A stretch of DNA of 64,000 bases, from assembly GCF_905207245.1 (NCBI RefSeq), contig NZ_CAJLKP010000025.1:1-64000 (forward strand). Reading direction: 5' to 3'. Shown here one piece after another: positions 42,945 to 53,098 of this stretch. A model generated the notes under the pieces. It was not told where the DNA came from. It made no database searches and saw only the letters and a program-made list of their open reading frames with translations. Every line of letters begins with the position of its first letter. Positions within the stretch are counted from its first letter, which is position 1. Origin of the DNA: an uncultured Bacteroides sp. GTDB taxonomy: Bacteria; Bacteroidota; Bacteroidia; Bacteroidales; Bacteroidaceae. A program made the translations under genes and the position numbers.

Positions 42945-44153
42945 ATGAAGAAAAGAATTTTGTGTATTGTAATAGTTGTGTGTACGTGCATTATTGTTCG
43001 TGCCGATGGTGCCGATTCACTGGCTTTGACTCCTCCTATGGGATGGAATAGCTGGAACTGTTTTAGTTGCGATGTCAATGAACGGCAGATACGGGATATG
43101 GCAGACCTTATTGTAGCAAACGGGATGAAAGATGCCGGTTATACCTATGTAAACGTTGATGATTGCTGGCAAGTGGATCGTGATGTAGATGGGAATATTG
43201 TGGTTAATTCAGTACGTTTTCCTTCCGGCATAAAGGCATTGGCAGATTATATACATTCCAAAGGATTGAAGTTTGGCATCTATTCTTGTGCAGGGTCATT
43301 GACTTGTGCCGGACGTCCGGGAAGTCGTGGTTATCAGTTTCAGGATGCCCGTACTTATGCCGGGTGGGGAGTGGATTTCTTGAAGTATGATTGGTGTTTT
43401 GATGAGGCTCAAAGTCCTCAGGGAGCTTATCGTACTATGCGTGATGCTTTGAAAGCCAGCGGCCGTCCCATTGTATTCTCTATTTGTGAGTGGGGAAGTA
43501 GCAAACCGTGGACATGGGCAAAAGGAGTAGGACATTTGTGGAGAACTACGGGGGATATTATCAATGCTTTTAAAGGTACGGTACACTGGGGAGGATGTAG
43601 TGTAGTGGATATCATCGACAGGAATGCGGATCTATATCCTTATGCCGGTCCGGGACATTGGAATGATCCTGATATGTTGCAGGTAGGTAATGGGGTACTC
43701 ACTACTGAGGAGAATCGTTCACACTTCACTATGTGGTGTATGCTGGCTGCTCCGTTGCTGGCTGGAAACGATTTGAGAACTATGGATAAAGAAACATTAT
43801 CTATTCTTACGAATAAAGATGTAATAGCGGTAAACCAAGATGAACTGGGTGTACAGGGACGCCGTTACATGAAAATAGATCAACATGAAATATGGGTAAA
43901 ACAGTTGTCCGATGGAGAAGCTGCGGTATGCTTCTTTAATCGTGATGAACAACCATGGACATTTGAGTATAAGTTTGGAAAAGACAAATCTCATCTTCAT
44001 TTTGCAGATATCAGGCTTTGGGAATTGGAATATGATGTATATGATATCTGGAACAAGAACAAATATCTCGGAACTTCCAGTGATAACCTGAGTTTCCAAG
44101 TTCCTGCCCATGGTGTTGTCTTGGTAAAATTGTCTCCTAAAAATAAGAAGTGA
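42945..44153 (+). CDS. GH27 alpha-galactosidase
   Basis: A 402-residue secreted GH27 enzyme: signal peptide (about 1-20), barrel (about 28-310) starting LTPPMGWNSWNCFSC, and a C-terminal beta domain. The nucleophile is D149 in LKYDWC and the acid/base D204 in LWRTTGDI; GHWNDPDML and LLAGNDLRT are the usual later motifs. It removes terminal alpha-galactose (or alpha-GalNAc). Compact length, without the NPCBM of the 31674 enzyme. It is the parent of the broken copy at 40838. The phosphoesterase gene follows 18 nt later. Confidence 0.92.
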   Translation: MKKRILCIVIVVCTCIIVRADGADSLALTPPMGWNSWNCFSCDVNERQIRDMADLIVANGMKDAGYTYVNVDDCWQVDRDVDGNIVVNSVRFPSGIKALADYIHSKGLKFGIYSCAGSLTCAGRPGSRGYQFQDARTYAGWGVDFLKYDWCFDEAQSPQGAYRTMRDALKASGRPIVFSICEWGSSKPWTWAKGVGHLWRTTGDIINAFKGTVHWGGCSVVDIIDRNADLYPYAGPGHWNDPDMLQVGNGVLTTEENRSHFTMWCMLAAPLLAGNDLRTMDKETLSILTNKDVIAVNQDELGVQGRRYMKIDQHEIWVKQLSDGEAAVCFFNRDEQPWTFEYKFGKDKSHLHFADIRLWELEYDVYDIWNKNKYLGTSSDNLSFQVPAHGVVLVKLSPKNKK

Positions 44154-44171
44154 GATTGATAATTGATTGTT

Positions 44172-45344
44172 ATGAAAAGACTTTTATTCAGCGTAATATG
44201 TACGCTTATGGCTTTTACCGGATTTGCGCAGGAACAAATCTCGATTAAACATGGCCCGTATCTCCAGAACCTGAAGGAAACGGAAACTACAATTGTATGG
44301 GTGTCAAATAAAGTTTCTGTAGGGTGGGTGGAAGTAGCACCGGATGATGGTACAAGCTATTACCGCTTTGAACGCTCCAAATTTTTTGATGCTACGAATG
44401 GGGTGAAAAATGTTTCGCTATTACATGCAGTTCGTATCACCGGCCTTAAACCCGGTACCAGCTATCGTTACCGCATTTACTCTCAGGAGGTCTTGGAACG
44501 TAAAGGAGAAGAAATCGTTTATGGTAATGTAGCGGCTCCCAGTATCTATGATAAGCGTTCATTGAAGTTCACGACAAATGATCGTAATAAACCGGCAACT
44601 TCTTTTATTATGCTGAATGATATACACGGCAATACAGATTATATTCCAAAACTACTGAATATTGCAGGGTTCAAAGAGACGGATATGATTATTTATAACG
44701 GTGATATGATGAATTGGCTGATGGATGAAGAGGCGCTGTTCAAAGGTTTTATGGATATTACCGTAGATCTGTTTGCTACTAATAAGCCCATGTACTATGC
44801 TCGTGGAAATCATGAGACGCGTGGTTTGTTTGCAACTTCTTTCCAGCACTATTTCTCTCCTAAGGAGCCGCACTTGTATTTCTTGTTGCGACAAGGTCCG
44901 GTTTGTTTCATTTTCCTGGATACAGGTGAGGATAAGCCGGATTCTGATATAGAGTATCACGGTATCACGGATTATGATAATTATCGCACTGAGCAAGCTA
45001 AATGGCTTTCTGAAATTGTAAAATCTCCTGAATTTCAATATGCGAAATTCAAAGTCGTTATTGCTCATATGCCTCCCTTGCCTGACCGGGACTTATGGCA
45101 TGGACAAGGAGAAGTTTTGGAAAAGTTTGTTCCCATTCTGAATGATGCGCAGGTAGATGTTATGTTATGCGGGCATCTACATCAGTATTTTAATAACAAG
45201 CCGACGGATAAAGTTCACTTCCCGGTCATTGATAATTCCTCAAATACAGTCCTTAAAGGTGTTGTAGAAGGAAATAAGTTGAATATGGAAGTGAAGAGTA
45301 TGAATGGAGAGATAATAGATCAAATTTCCATCATGGCAAAATAG
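44172..45344 (+). CDS. Purple-acid-phosphatase-like metallophosphoesterase
   Basis: A 390-residue secreted phosphoesterase. Signal peptide (about 1-20), N-terminal FN3-like domain (about 22-120, with VRITGLKPGTSYRYRI), then the catalytic domain with LNDIHGN, YNGDMMN, GNHE (212-215), VIAHMPP and GHLH (334-337). The ATG at 44172 is preferred to a TTG three codons upstream. It is one of four phosphoesterase domains of the calcineurin or PHP type in the wider cluster. Natural substrate unknown. Confidence 0.86.
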   Translation: MKRLLFSVICTLMAFTGFAQEQISIKHGPYLQNLKETETTIVWVSNKVSVGWVEVAPDDGTSYYRFERSKFFDATNGVKNVSLLHAVRITGLKPGTSYRYRIYSQEVLERKGEEIVYGNVAAPSIYDKRSLKFTTNDRNKPATSFIMLNDIHGNTDYIPKLLNIAGFKETDMIIYNGDMMNWLMDEEALFKGFMDITVDLFATNKPMYYARGNHETRGLFATSFQHYFSPKEPHLYFLLRQGPVCFIFLDTGEDKPDSDIEYHGITDYDNYRTEQAKWLSEIVKSPEFQYAKFKVVIAHMPPLPDRDLWHGQGEVLEKFVPILNDAQVDVMLCGHLHQYFNNKPTDKVHFPVIDNSSNTVLKGVVEGNKLNMEVKSMNGEIIDQISIMAK

Positions 45345-45363
45345 TGAATCATTTTTTTAAACT

Positions 45364-47526
45364 ATGAATAATATGAGTTTTGTATTAAAAAAATCTTTTA
45401 GTTTCTTATTGTTTGTATGTGTGTGTGGAGCACTGATGGCTGAAAGTTTTACTTCACCGGACGGAAATCTTTACTTAGATTTTACAGTAAATGCTCAGGG
45501 AGAACCGGTATATCAGCTTTTCTATAAAGGTAAGGCTGTAGTGAAACCTTCAAAATTGGGTTTGGAGTTAAAGGATGATCCGGGACTTATGGATAATTTT
45601 ACACTATCTGCTACTGAGACTTCAACTTTTGATGAACTCTGGAAACCGGTTTGGGGTGAAGTTGCACAAGTCCGTAATCACTACCATGAACTGACTGTGA
45701 CTTTGGAACAGAAAGCCCAAAATCGTAATATGATTATTCGTTTCCGGCTCTACAATGATGGTTTGGGGTTCCGGTATGAGTTTCCATTACAAAGAAATCT
45801 AAATTATTTTATTGTAAAAGAAGAACATACCCAGTTTGCCATGACTGGTGATCATATTGCTTTTTGGATACCGGGTGACTATGATACGCAGGAGTATGAT
45901 TATACCCAATCCAAACTATCTGAAATACGGGGCTTAATGAAGAGTGCTGTAACGGTAAATGCTTCTCAATTTGTATTTTCTCCTACAGGAGTCCAGACAT
46001 CCTTGCAGATGAAAACGGCTGAAGGATTATATATCAATTTGCACGAAGCTGCTCTGGTAGATTACTCTTGTATGCATCTCAACTTGGATGATAAAAATCT
46101 GATATTTGAGTCTTGGCTTACTCCTGATGTTCTGGGCAACAAGGCATATATGCAAGCTCCTTCCAAGACTCCTTGGCGTACCATCATTGTAAGTGATGAT
46201 GCACGGGATATTTTGGCATCCAAGCTGACTTTGAACCTGAACGAACCTTGCGCCTATGATGATGTGTCTTGGATTAAACCGGTGAAGTATATCGGTGTGT
46301 GGTGGGAGATGATTACAGGTATGAAGTCGTGGAGCTATACGGATGAGTTGCTTGCCATGAGATTTGGTGAAAACGATTATACCAAGATTAAACCGAATGG
46401 TCGTCACGCAGCCAATAATGAGAATGTGAAAAGGTATATTGATTTTGCGGCTGAGCACGGTATAGATCAGGTATTGGTAGAAGGGTGGAATGAAGGCTGG
46501 GAAAGCTGGGGAGGAAGTTCCAGGGATTTTGTTTTTGATTTTGTTACGCCTTATCCCGATTTTGATGTGAAGATGCTGAATGCCTATGCACAAAGTAAGG
46601 GAGTCAGATTGATGATGCACCATGAAACGTCGGCTTCCGTTCGTAACTATGAGCGCCATTTGGATAAGGCTTATCAATTTATGGTAGATCATGGTTATAA
46701 CTCTGTAAAGAGCGGATATGTTGGTGATATTATCCCCCGTGGTGAACACCATTACGGACAATGGATGAATAATCATTATTTGTATGCGGTGAAAAAAGCA
46801 GCTGAATATAAAATTTGTGTAAACGCTCATGAGGCAGTCCGTCCTACAGGTTTGTGCCGTACTTATCCGAATTTGCTGGGTAATGAGTCAGCCCGTGGTA
46901 CAGAGTTTGAGCCTTATGACGGAAACAAACCGTTTCATACTACACTACTGCCTTTTACCCGTCTGATTGGCGGGCCAATGGATTATACTCCCGGTATTTT
47001 TGATATTTGCCTGACATTCCTAAATCGTGAAAATCATGGGCAGATTCATACCACTCTTGCCAAACAATTGGCCTTGTATGTCACCCTTTACAGTCCGTTA
47101 CAAATGGCGGCTGACTTACCGGAAAGTTACGAGCGTCATTTGGATGCTTTCCAATTCATTAAAGATGTTGCCGTTGATTGGGACGACAGTAAATATCTTG
47201 AAGCTGAACCGGGAGATTACATAACTGTAGCTCGTAAGGCAAAAGGTACAGGCAACTGGTTTGTAGGTGGTATTACGGATGAAAATGCGCGTGTTTCTAC
47301 TTTTACTCTTGACTTCTTAGAACCGGGAAAAGAATATGTGGCAACTTTATATGCTGATGCTAAAGATGCTGATTACGAAAAGAATCCTACCGCATACCAG
47401 ATAAAGAAGGGTATTGTGACTGGTAAAACTAAGATGTCCATAAAATTGGCGCGTAGTGGAGGCTTTGGCTTAAGTTTGATTGAAGCTACGGCAATAGATA
47501 AGAAGACTGTGAAGAAATGGAAATAA
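45364..47526 (+). CDS. Glycoside hydrolase family 97
   Basis: A 720-residue secreted enzyme with the GH97 layout: signal peptide (about 1-26), N-terminal beta-supersandwich (about 27-300), TIM barrel (about 305-610) and C-terminal beta-sandwich. Candidate catalytic and calcium-site acids include E490 in VNAHEAVRP and E508 in LLGNESARGTE. The motif after strand 4 reads VKSGYVGD, without the KVDFM-type nucleophile motif of retaining GH97 alpha-galactosidases, so it is more likely an inverting alpha-glucosidase like SusB; this subtype call is tentative. It sits 19 nt after the phosphoesterase gene. Confidence 0.88.
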   Translation: MNNMSFVLKKSFSFLLFVCVCGALMAESFTSPDGNLYLDFTVNAQGEPVYQLFYKGKAVVKPSKLGLELKDDPGLMDNFTLSATETSTFDELWKPVWGEVAQVRNHYHELTVTLEQKAQNRNMIIRFRLYNDGLGFRYEFPLQRNLNYFIVKEEHTQFAMTGDHIAFWIPGDYDTQEYDYTQSKLSEIRGLMKSAVTVNASQFVFSPTGVQTSLQMKTAEGLYINLHEAALVDYSCMHLNLDDKNLIFESWLTPDVLGNKAYMQAPSKTPWRTIIVSDDARDILASKLTLNLNEPCAYDDVSWIKPVKYIGVWWEMITGMKSWSYTDELLAMRFGENDYTKIKPNGRHAANNENVKRYIDFAAEHGIDQVLVEGWNEGWESWGGSSRDFVFDFVTPYPDFDVKMLNAYAQSKGVRLMMHHETSASVRNYERHLDKAYQFMVDHGYNSVKSGYVGDIIPRGEHHYGQWMNNHYLYAVKKAAEYKICVNAHEAVRPTGLCRTYPNLLGNESARGTEFEPYDGNKPFHTTLLPFTRLIGGPMDYTPGIFDICLTFLNRENHGQIHTTLAKQLALYVTLYSPLQMAADLPESYERHLDAFQFIKDVAVDWDDSKYLEAEPGDYITVARKAKGTGNWFVGGITDENARVSTFTLDFLEPGKEYVATLYADAKDADYEKNPTAYQIKKGIVTGKTKMSIKLARSGGFGLSLIEATAIDKKTVKKWK

Positions 47527-47606
47527 TACAGATGATAAATTGTAGAATGGTCCTTGAAATTAATTAGAATGTGATGAAAGAATCAATCTTTTTGCAGGGA
47601 TCTTTT

Positions 47607-47614
47607 TATCTTTG
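47607..47614 (+). promoter_or_regulatory. -7 box before the SGNH esterase
   Basis: TATCTTTG at 47607-47614, 26 nt before the ATG, is a full -7 consensus. No good -33 TTG at the right spacing is seen. Confidence 0.55.
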
Positions 47615-47640
47615 CATATCCTAATAATTAATATCTAAGT

Positions 47641-48345
47641 ATGAAAATGAAAAGATTAAAACAAAGTTTGCTATTGATTACTATCCTGGGAGGGTTATCA
47701 ATAAGTGGAGCATATGCTCAGAAAAATGATTTTGCCAATTTAGCTCGTTATGCAAAAGAAAATGCTGCACTTTCAAAGCCCGTAAAGAAAGAGAAGAGAG
47801 TGGTCTTCATGGGAAATTCCATTACGGAAGGGTGGGTGAGAACTCATCCTGACTTCTTTAAAACAAATGGATATATAGGTCGCGGTATCAGTGGGCAAAC
47901 CTCTTACCAATTCTTGTTGCGTTTTCGTGAGGATGTTATTAATCTTTCTCCGGTTTTGGTAGTCATAAATGCCGGAACTAATGATGTTGCCGAGAATGTA
48001 GGTCCATACAATGAGGAATACACATTTGGAAATATTGTTTCGATGGTAGAATTGGCTAAAGCGAATAAAATAAAGGTGATTCTGACTTCTGTACTACCGG
48101 CGGCAGCTTTTAAATGGAGACCGGAAATAAAAGACGCTCCTCAGAAAATCCAATCATTGAATGCCCGTATAGAAGCGTATGCAAAAGCAAATAAGATTCC
48201 TTATGTGAATTATTACCAGGCAATGGTGTTGGATGAAAACGGAGCACTAAATCCTAAATATACAAAAGACGGAGTACATCCGACAAATGAAGGGTATGAC
48301 ATAATGGAACCAATCATTCAAAAGGCTATTGAAGATACGCTTTAA
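47641..48345 (+). CDS. Secreted SGNH/GDSL esterase
   Basis: A 234-residue secreted hydrolase: signal peptide (about 1-26) and one SGNH domain with block I MGNSITEGW (S60), block II GISGQT, block III NAGTND and block V DGVHPT (D210, H213). Such enzymes in PULs remove acetyl or other ester groups from sugars. It has its own promoter and ends at a strong bidirectional terminator shared with the convergent SusCD operon. Confidence 0.88.
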   Translation: MKMKRLKQSLLLITILGGLSISGAYAQKNDFANLARYAKENAALSKPVKKEKRVVFMGNSITEGWVRTHPDFFKTNGYIGRGISGQTSYQFLLRFREDVINLSPVLVVINAGTNDVAENVGPYNEEYTFGNIVSMVELAKANKIKVILTSVLPAAAFKWRPEIKDAPQKIQSLNARIEAYAKANKIPYVNYYQAMVLDENGALNPKYTKDGVHPTNEGYDIMEPIIQKAIEDTL

Positions 48346-48362
48346 AAGAATGGATAACTCAT

Positions 48363-48416
48363 AAGAAAAACCTCCTTTCTCTATTACCATAACAGGATGA
48401 GAAAGGAGGTTTTCTT
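48363..48416. terminator. Bidirectional intrinsic terminator
   Basis: A near-perfect stem of about 18 bp (48363-48381 with 48399-48416, core CCTCCTTTCTC/GAGAAAGGAGG), with A-rich left and T-rich right ends. It lies between the SGNH gene and the convergent SusD gene, and serves both strands. Confidence 0.9.
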
Positions 48417-48438
48417 ATTAATCAACTCTATTTGTTTA

Positions 48439-49767
48439 TTAGTTTGACAACTCCGGATTCGCCGCAATCGCCTCTCTCGGAATCTGAATCGTATAGCGTT
48501 GGTCATCCTGTTCCAATACATAAGTTCCTCCCTTGATCACTTTTTCAATACGAGGGCGGGTGGTACGGCGCAGGTCGAACCAGCGGTGTCCTTCAAAAGC
48601 GAGTTCACGTTTACGCTCGTCCAGAATTTCCTGTATCAGTGCCTCTTTAGCCATTGCCTCGACAGCGGTAACTTTGGTCGTGTAAGCTTCCGGCGTATAG
48701 CGCTTCTGCATTAACTCCAGCAATCGGGTGCGTGCCTGGGGTAATTTGTCCGATTGTGCAGCTGCTTCTGCTGAATTCAGATACATTTCGCCCACACGGA
48801 AGGAGCAACGGAAATCATCTTTTCCACTCTTCTGACTGAAACGGTAACCGTTCTTGTCAGCCGGTTTGAAGTAAGCATCCAGGCGCAAATCTCCTTTCCC
48901 ATATGAAGATGCCAAAGCTTCGGACAGCACCGCTGCCTGAGTGTAGTTAGAAGACATGCCGCGTTCCAAAGCGGTGATATTCTCTACAGACTGATAGTTG
49001 TTCGGCAGCATAAACGCTTCGTCGTTGAAATCTTCCAGTGTATTCTTCTCGGCAAGAACGGATTCAGCAGCCTTATATGCATTGTCCCATTGTCCCATAT
49101 ACAAATATACACGGGCACGGAGAGCTTTTACGGATAAGGTGGTGAAACGATAAGAAAACTTCTGTTCCCAAGCATCCTTGTTAATCAACTTTTCAGCTTC
49201 ATTGATATCTGAGAGTACAGACTCATAAATCTGTGCAACTGTGTTCTTCTTCAGAATTTCGTTGATATCGCTGTTCAGTTTCAACGGCACAGCTTTTGTT
49301 TCTAACGCTCCCGGACGGGTGTAAGGCTGTCCGTAAAGATTTACCAACAGGAAATGCATGTAGGCACGGAGCAGATAACATTCGCCAATCAGTTGGTTGA
49401 TATCTTCTTCGCTTCCTTCATTGATTGAATTCCGCTCTTCTATGGTATAGTTTGCGGTGAACATGATGCTGTAGAAGTTCTTCCACTCAAAGGAAGTAGT
49501 CTGCCCCGGAGCGCTGAAGTCATCCCAGCATTCTATTTTTCCGTAACGGTCCTGTTCCCAGCTATCATCTTTTACATACATTTCGTCTGAGCGGAAACAA
49601 GCCAGTCCTCTGGCATCGGGAACATTCTTGTATGATGTGGCAATTAGTGCCCTGTACTCAGCCAAAGTCTGGGGTATCACTTTTCCCGTAGGCTGAATAT
49701 CCAGCATATCGCAGGCAGTCAGCAATACTACACTGCTCATCAATAACATGATATATATCTTTCTCAT
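48439..49767 (-). CDS. SusD/RagB-family lipoprotein
   Basis: A 442-residue lipoprotein (lipobox LLTAC, Cys at 19) with the RagB/SusD helical fold (GECYLLRAYMHFLLVNLYG) and the C-terminal signature RKRELAFEGHRWFDLRR. It is shorter than the SusD at 28447 and not closely related. It is the second gene of a minus-strand pair, 20 nt after the SusC gene, and would cap that transporter. Substrate unknown. Confidence 0.92.
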   Translation of the reverse strand: MRKIYIMLLMSSVVLLTACDMLDIQPTGKVIPQTLAEYRALIATSYKNVPDARGLACFRSDEMYVKDDSWEQDRYGKIECWDDFSAPGQTTSFEWKNFYSIMFTANYTIEERNSINEGSEEDINQLIGECYLLRAYMHFLLVNLYGQPYTRPGALETKAVPLKLNSDINEILKKNTVAQIYESVLSDINEAEKLINKDAWEQKFSYRFTTLSVKALRARVYLYMGQWDNAYKAAESVLAEKNTLEDFNDEAFMLPNNYQSVENITALERGMSSNYTQAAVLSEALASSYGKGDLRLDAYFKPADKNGYRFSQKSGKDDFRCSFRVGEMYLNSAEAAAQSDKLPQARTRLLELMQKRYTPEAYTTKVTAVEAMAKEALIQEILDERKRELAFEGHRWFDLRRTTRPRIEKVIKGGTYVLEQDDQRYTIQIPREAIAANPELSN

Positions 49768-49787
49768 TGTTGTTACTCTCTATAAAA

Positions 49788-52700
49788 TTAAAAAATCAGG
49801 TTCAGGCTTAAGGTAACGGACTTCGGAGCCGGTGTTGCATAAGCATTGGACATGGTTTCCGGATCGAGGTAATTCTTATAGCTTGAGCCGAATACCAATA
49901 AGTTACGTCCCTCTATGGCAACCGTGGCAGAAGTCATTCCCAACGTGCGACTGAAGTTAGTGGGCAATGTATAGCCCAACCGAATATTTTGCAGTCTCAC
50001 ATAGTTCAGGTCTCTGATCCAAATATCCAGGTTACGGTATATTTCATTCTGATTTGAATACCACATATATTCGTCCAGACGTTCGTTCTGACTCAGCAGA
50101 ACCGGGAAGATCGTTTCCGTATTTTCCGGAGTCCAACGGTTCAGGATGTCACGGTTTGTGTTGCGTCCTTTGTCAAAGTCAACGATGGAGTAGGTGGGCT
50201 GGCTGCGTACTTTTCCACCGAAGTCGAAGCTGAAGTTGACGCCCAGTTCGAATGCCTTGTAGGTGAAAGTATTGTTGAAACCGCCCGTATAAGGGCAGTC
50301 GGCAGTACCAACATACGTGTAAAGTTCGCGACGTTCGCGGGCTGTCAGGTCGGTTGCTCCGAATCCCCATTCCTGCAATTTAAAGAATTCCATAGCCGAT
50401 ACGGCTTTTCCGTCTTTATCCTGAAACATCGGATAACCTTCTTCATCCAGTCCGGCCGTTTTCAGGGCAAACAAGGCTCCTACAGGATATCCTTCGCGTC
50501 CCGGTTCCAGGGCATCTTCGCGCAGTGCTTCTTTCAGTACTTTATTGTTGTTGTATGCGAAGTTGAAATTAGTAGTCCACATGAAGTTTTTGGTGTGGAC
50601 ATTGCGTGTGCTGAGGGCAACTTCGACACCTTGGTTCTGCATACTGGCCCAGTTGACGGTCAACATTTCAAAACCGGTTTCCAACGGCAGCATCTGAGTA
50701 CCAATCAAATCTACCCCTTTGCGATAATAGTAGTCTACGCTCAGGTTGATAGCCTGATTCAATACTGCAAAGTCAAATCCGGCATTTACAGAGTGGGTTT
50801 TCTCCCAGCGCAGTTTCTTATTCGGGGCGCCGGAAACGTCAATCATGTCTTCTGAACCTCCCGGCAGAATGTTTTCAACTCTGTAATTTCCCAGAAGGAA
50901 AGGAGAAGTGTTTTTATCTATGTTTCCCTGCAAACCGTAGGATGCACGGATCACCAGGTTGTCTATCCATTTGGTGCCTGCCATAAAAGGTTCCTGAGAA
51001 ACACGCCACAAACCACTGACTGAATATAATGGCAGATAACGGTACTTCTTGTCTACACCGAAAAGGTCGGAACCGTCGAAACGGATACTTCCGCCCAATG
51101 TATAGCGGTTCAGTAAAGAATAAGACAGGGTTGAGAAAGCGGACACATATGCATTCTCCACATGACCCTTCTCATGCAACTTGAATGCCTTGCTTTCCTC
51201 CGGGAAGATAATCGGCTTGGTTGTCAACGTCTTCCGGTCAAATCCATAACCGGCGCTGTACAGCTTTTCCTCCCATGTCTTACGGATTTCCGTTCCCACC
51301 ATTACTTCAAATTCATGGATGTCGTTGTAGGTATCGCGATATTCTCCCATCGCTTTCCAGGTGAGTTGAGACAACGAGTTTTCGTTAGCCTTATGGAATC
51401 CTCCTTCCGGCAGATAAGTTACACCATTGCTGCGGTGATTCTTCTTTTCTTTACGCATGGCAAAAGATTCTTCGTCGGCAATCTTTTCGATAGATTTCTT
51501 ATCGAGTTGCAGTCCAAGTTGGGTTGTAATCTTGAACCGGTCGTCAAAACGCAACTCTGCATCGAAGATGGAAGAAAGTCCGTTAATGGTAGTTTCATTG
51601 GTGGTATTTCTTTGTTCTTCGAAAGGATTGAGGCCAAAGTCCATGTCTACATCATTCTCCACGTCGATGTCATAGTTGTAGTTACCATTGGCATCATAAG
51701 GCGTGAAGTAAGGATTAGCCAGACGCGAGTAGAATATCGGATTGGTTAAGCCATCTGAATCCGGCAGATAACTCGAATTCTTACGGCGGTTGGCAAACAT
51801 CGAAGCACCTACTTTCAGGATACTGTTCACTTTATAACTGGTCTTCATTACTAAGTTCAGACGTTCGGCAGATACGTTCGGCACATTACCATTTTCTTTC
51901 ATATATCCGAAAGAAGTATAGTAAGTTGCCTTTTCGCTACCACCGGAAAGAGACAGGTTATACTCTTGCGTAAATGCGTCACGGAAAAGTATATCACTCC
52001 AATCCGTATTGGTTGCCTTCAGTTTGTTGATGGCACTTTGAGCGTTTGGCGACAAAGCGTCCCAGCCTCCGTCTTTGAAATTGCCCAGTTCGTTCATGCC
52101 GGAGATGATGCGGTATACTTCACCTTTGGTTTCCCGGTAAGGATAGCCGGCTGCCAGCAGGTCGAGTTCCAGACCTACTTTTTCTTCCGAGTTCAACAGA
52201 TTCAAGCGGTCTATATTCAACTTCGGAGAATAGGTCAGTTTGGTAGAAAAATTGATAACCGGTTTTCCTACTTTACCTTTTTTGGTGGTGATCACAATGA
52301 CACCGTTGGCGGCGCGGGCACCATAAATGGCAGTTGCGGCAGCATCTTTCAGTACGGTGATGTTGTCGATGTCAGCTGGATTGAGACCGGCAATGGCAGT
52401 CTGGCCGATGTTGTCGATGTCTTTCAGTACCTCCATGTTGGGAATGTTGGTCCCTTCCAATGGAATGCCGTCCAACACCCACAAAGGGTCTTGCGTACCA
52501 TTCAGGGAGGATGTACCGCGAATACGGATTTTGGCAGGAGCACCCGGAGTACCGGAAATGTTGCTTACGGAAAGTCCGGCAATCTGTCCGGCCAATGCCT
52601 GGTCTATGCTTTTGGTTGCACCTACCATCTGGTCCGAAATATCAATTTTCGATACGGCAGCCGTCAGTTTGCGGCGTTCCACCGTTTGGTATCCCGTCAC

Positions 52701-53054
52701 AACTACAGCATCAAGCATGTGTGCAGAAGGCTGGAGGGTAATGTTGTATTGACTTTTGCCTGGTATGAGCTTCACTTCCATTACATCATAGCCCACATAG
52801 CTACAATAAAAGCGGGTAATACCTTCCGGGATGGAGATTGAGAACTTACCGTCAATATCTGTAATGACACCGATCGTTGACTGGTTATTCCCGTTTTTCT
52901 TCAAATCATCAGTCGTCACATAGACGGAAGCACCGATGAGAGGTAAATTATCTTCGGAAGAAATTACTACACCCTCTATCTGCCGGTTTGCGGCAAGGGC
53001 GTAACTAAGGGTTCCTATCAGTAATAGGAACGTGACAGATAAGCGTTTTTTCAT
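49788..53054 (-). CDS. SusC/RagA-family TonB-dependent transporter
   Basis: A 1088-residue outer-membrane transporter: signal peptide (about 1-22), carboxypeptidase-regulatory domain (about 23-110), TonB-plug region (about 115-255, with DQALAGQIAGLSV and AIYGARAANGVIVITTKKG) and a 22-strand barrel. There is no STN domain. With SusD downstream it imports an unknown oligosaccharide. Its GC-richer codon use differs from the AT-rich 34-42 kb block. No sensor or sigma factor gene is beside it. Confidence 0.93.
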   Translation of the reverse strand: MKKRLSVTFLLLIGTLSYALAANRQIEGVVISSEDNLPLIGASVYVTTDDLKKNGNNQSTIGVITDIDGKFSISIPEGITRFYCSYVGYDVMEVKLIPGKSQYNITLQPSAHMLDAVVVTGYQTVERRKLTAAVSKIDISDQMVGATKSIDQALAGQIAGLSVSNISGTPGAPAKIRIRGTSSLNGTQDPLWVLDGIPLEGTNIPNMEVLKDIDNIGQTAIAGLNPADIDNITVLKDAAATAIYGARAANGVIVITTKKGKVGKPVINFSTKLTYSPKLNIDRLNLLNSEEKVGLELDLLAAGYPYRETKGEVYRIISGMNELGNFKDGGWDALSPNAQSAINKLKATNTDWSDILFRDAFTQEYNLSLSGGSEKATYYTSFGYMKENGNVPNVSAERLNLVMKTSYKVNSILKVGASMFANRRKNSSYLPDSDGLTNPIFYSRLANPYFTPYDANGNYNYDIDVENDVDMDFGLNPFEEQRNTTNETTINGLSSIFDAELRFDDRFKITTQLGLQLDKKSIEKIADEESFAMRKEKKNHRSNGVTYLPEGGFHKANENSLSQLTWKAMGEYRDTYNDIHEFEVMVGTEIRKTWEEKLYSAGYGFDRKTLTTKPIIFPEESKAFKLHEKGHVENAYVSAFSTLSYSLLNRYTLGGSIRFDGSDLFGVDKKYRYLPLYSVSGLWRVSQEPFMAGTKWIDNLVIRASYGLQGNIDKNTSPFLLGNYRVENILPGGSEDMIDVSGAPNKKLRWEKTHSVNAGFDFAVLNQAINLSVDYYYRKGVDLIGTQMLPLETGFEMLTVNWASMQNQGVEVALSTRNVHTKNFMWTTNFNFAYNNNKVLKEALREDALEPGREGYPVGALFALKTAGLDEEGYPMFQDKDGKAVSAMEFFKLQEWGFGATDLTARERRELYTYVGTADCPYTGGFNNTFTYKAFELGVNFSFDFGGKVRSQPTYSIVDFDKGRNTNRDILNRWTPENTETIFPVLLSQNERLDEYMWYSNQNEIYRNLDIWIRDLNYVRLQNIRLGYTLPTNFSRTLGMTSATVAIEGRNLLVFGSSYKNYLDPETMSNAYATPAPKSVTLSLNLIF

Positions 53055-53098
53055 CTGTTAAAATAATAAAATTAATACTTATATTGAAAACAGGTTTT

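Noticed and set aside
51966..52841. A 291-codon plus-strand open frame inside the second SusC gene
   Set aside because: It is antisense to well-conserved SusC plug and regulatory-domain sequence and its translation has no coherent protein features.
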